NCBI GenBank assembly: GCA_007376745.1
Contig: VMGU01000054.1
Location: 1 to 5,991 of the forward strand
Direction: 5' to 3'
Length of the DNA: 5,991 bases
From: Parcubacteria group bacterium Athens0714_26
GTDB lineage: Bacteria; Patescibacteriota; Minisyncoccia; UBA6257; 02-FULL-45-10c
Below are positions 5,528 to 5,991 of the stretch, in pieces. The notes below the pieces were generated by a model, which saw nothing but the letters and a program-made list of their open reading frames with translations, searched no databases and had not been told where the DNA came from. The position numbers and the translations under genes were made by a program. Each line of letters opens with the position of its first letter. Position 1 is the first letter of the stretch.

Positions 5528-5671
5528 ATGAGCAATAAGATTGAAGCAAAAAGTGCTGTGCTTCCCAGCGAACTTGTGCTCGATGTCGGTGGTTGCAATT
5601 GCAACGGTGATGGTTGCAATGCTGACACTGGTGGCTGTACGCACGATGCCAGTTGTGGCCAGGATTGTTAA
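5528..5671 (+). CDS. Cys-rich RiPP precursor peptide (47 residues)
   Basis: Short gene with a strong SD, directly downstream of a radical SAM/SPASM maturase and directly upstream of a strong terminator, the usual place for a modified-peptide precursor. Residues 1-22 form a Cys-free leader (MSNKIEAKSAVLPSELVLDV, then Gly21-Gly22). The S-E-L...G-G pattern partly matches double-glycine leaders, with Glu at -8 and Leu at -7. Residues 23-47 form a core with six Cys (23, 25, 30, 37, 43, 47), rich in Gly, Asn, Asp and Thr. Four Cys begin Cys-X2-Asp motifs: CNGD, CNAD, CTHD and CGQD. Radical SAM enzymes of this class form thioether links from Cys to other residues (sactipeptides, ranthipeptides), so such links are the likely modification. 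The family itself is not recognised. The alternative, a small metal-binding peptide, is less likely given the neighbours. Confidence 0.85.
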   Translation: MSNKIEAKSAVLPSELVLDVGGCNCNGDGCNADTGGCTHDASCGQDC

Positions 5672-5687
5672 TCGCAATCCAGGAGTG

Positions 5688-5725
5688 ATGGGCCGAAGTA
5701 GTATTCTATTTCGGCCCATTTTTTT
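5688..5725 (+). terminator. Strong intrinsic terminator after the precursor gene
   Basis: ATGGGCCGAA (5688-5697) pairs perfectly with TTCGGCCCAT (5710-5719). Four further pairs, including one G-U, close a TATT loop, and a run of seven T (5719-5725) follows. It begins 16 bases after the precursor stop. Because the next gene lies on the same strand, partial readthrough would give high precursor and low downstream expression. Confidence 0.9.
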
Positions 5726-5744
5726 ATCATTGAAAAAATGATAA
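5724..5744. repeat. Second small inverted repeat after the terminator
   Basis: TTATCATT (5724-5731) and AATGATAA (5737-5744) form an 8-bp stem with a 5-base loop. It starts inside the terminator T-run and ends 10 bases before the next ATG. It might protect or occlude the downstream start, or be chance in AT-rich DNA. Confidence 0.35.
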
Positions 5745-5754
5745 CATTGATTAT

Positions 5755-5991
5755 ATGAAAGTTTATTCAAAAATAAACCAATCTTATAAATTGTGTTTAT
5801 TTTCTATTTATAAAATTATTAAAGAGATTTTTCCGTTTAAAAATAAAAAAGTTTTTTTGGATTTAAAAAAATATTTTAAAGAGCGGGATAATAATTTAAA
5901 ATATATTAAAAACAATAAAGATTTTTTTGTTTTTGTTAAAAAAATATTAGCCGATCTAAAAAATAGTCATACAAAATTAGGAGGATATCCT
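5755..5991 (+). CDS. Partial gene, probable S41-type peptidase N-terminus
   Basis: The frame is open for 79 codons from ATG 5755 to the window edge. It is Lys-, Ile-, Asn- and Phe-rich, and bases 5761-5991 contain only about 17% G+C. The pattern of an amphipathic helical region (YKIIKEIFPF...FLDLKKYFKERD) followed by DFFVFVKKILADLKNSHTKLGG resembles the helical N-terminal region of S41 peptidases, where a conserved L-x-D-x-H-T-like motif precedes the PDZ and catalytic domains. The catalytic Ser/Lys part lies outside the window. S41 peptidases accompany some Cys-rich peptide maturation loci, so a leader-removing role is plausible but inferred. No SD precedes the ATG, which is the only start codon before an in-frame TGA at 5731. 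Confidence 0.6.
   Translation, partial: MKVYSKINQSYKLCLFSIYKIIKEIFPFKNKKVFLDLKKYFKERDNNLKYIKNNKDFFVFVKKILADLKNSHTKLGGYP

Noticed and set aside
5541..5741. Plus-strand frame of 66 codons overlapping the precursor
   Set aside because: It runs through the terminator and lacks an SD. The Cys-rich frame at 5528 explains the region better.
5477..5770. Minus-strand frame of 97 codons over the precursor
   Set aside because: No ribosome site, it spans the terminator, and its low-complexity Ala/Thr/Ile product is the antisense of the Gly/Cys core.
1..5991. CRISPR array, tRNA, rRNA or insertion sequence
   Set aside because: No spaced direct repeats, cloverleaf, rRNA-like stretch, transposase or terminal inverted repeats were seen.

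Overview
The window looks like a stretch of a small, AT-leaning bacterial chromosome using the standard code, since no TGA is read through inside a gene. The separate MacB-type ATPase and permease, an adaptor with a long helical insertion, and genes that often lack a Shine-Dalgarno (SD) site are reminiscent of Patescibacteria (CPR). No taxonomic marker is present, so this is only an inference.

Left part (1-3664): a possible C-terminal tail of an upstream gene is followed by a MacAB-like export operon on the + strand. It encodes a membrane-anchored HlyD/MacA-type adaptor, a MacB/LolD-type ATPase, and a MacB/FtsX-type permease. The permease gene is broken. About 50 bases are missing where transmembrane helix 2 should be, which shifts the frame and leaves two overlapping pieces. 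The operon ends at a hairpin that can also serve the convergent gene on the other strand.

Middle (3663-4157): a minus-strand gene for an unrecognised 108-residue protein lies back to back with the next operon. The 168-base gap between them holds a near-perfect sigma70-type promoter for the + strand, a TTGACA-containing candidate promoter for the - strand, and a 12-bp palindrome.

Right part (4158-5991): an apparent RiPP (ribosomally made, post-translationally modified peptide) cassette. It contains a radical SAM/SPASM peptide maturase, interrupted by a -1 frame change at a run of seven A. Next comes a 47-residue Cys-rich peptide with four Cys-X2-Asp motifs after a Gly-Gly, the probable substrate. 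A strong terminator follows, then the start of a very AT-rich gene whose N-terminal part resembles S41 (C-terminal-processing/tricorn-like) peptidases. The proposed logic is that the maturase binds the leader and crosslinks the Cys-rich core, the peptidase may remove the leader, and an exporter, possibly encoded elsewhere, releases the product. The MacAB operon is nearby but separately transcribed, and its permease is damaged here, so a link to the peptide is unproven.
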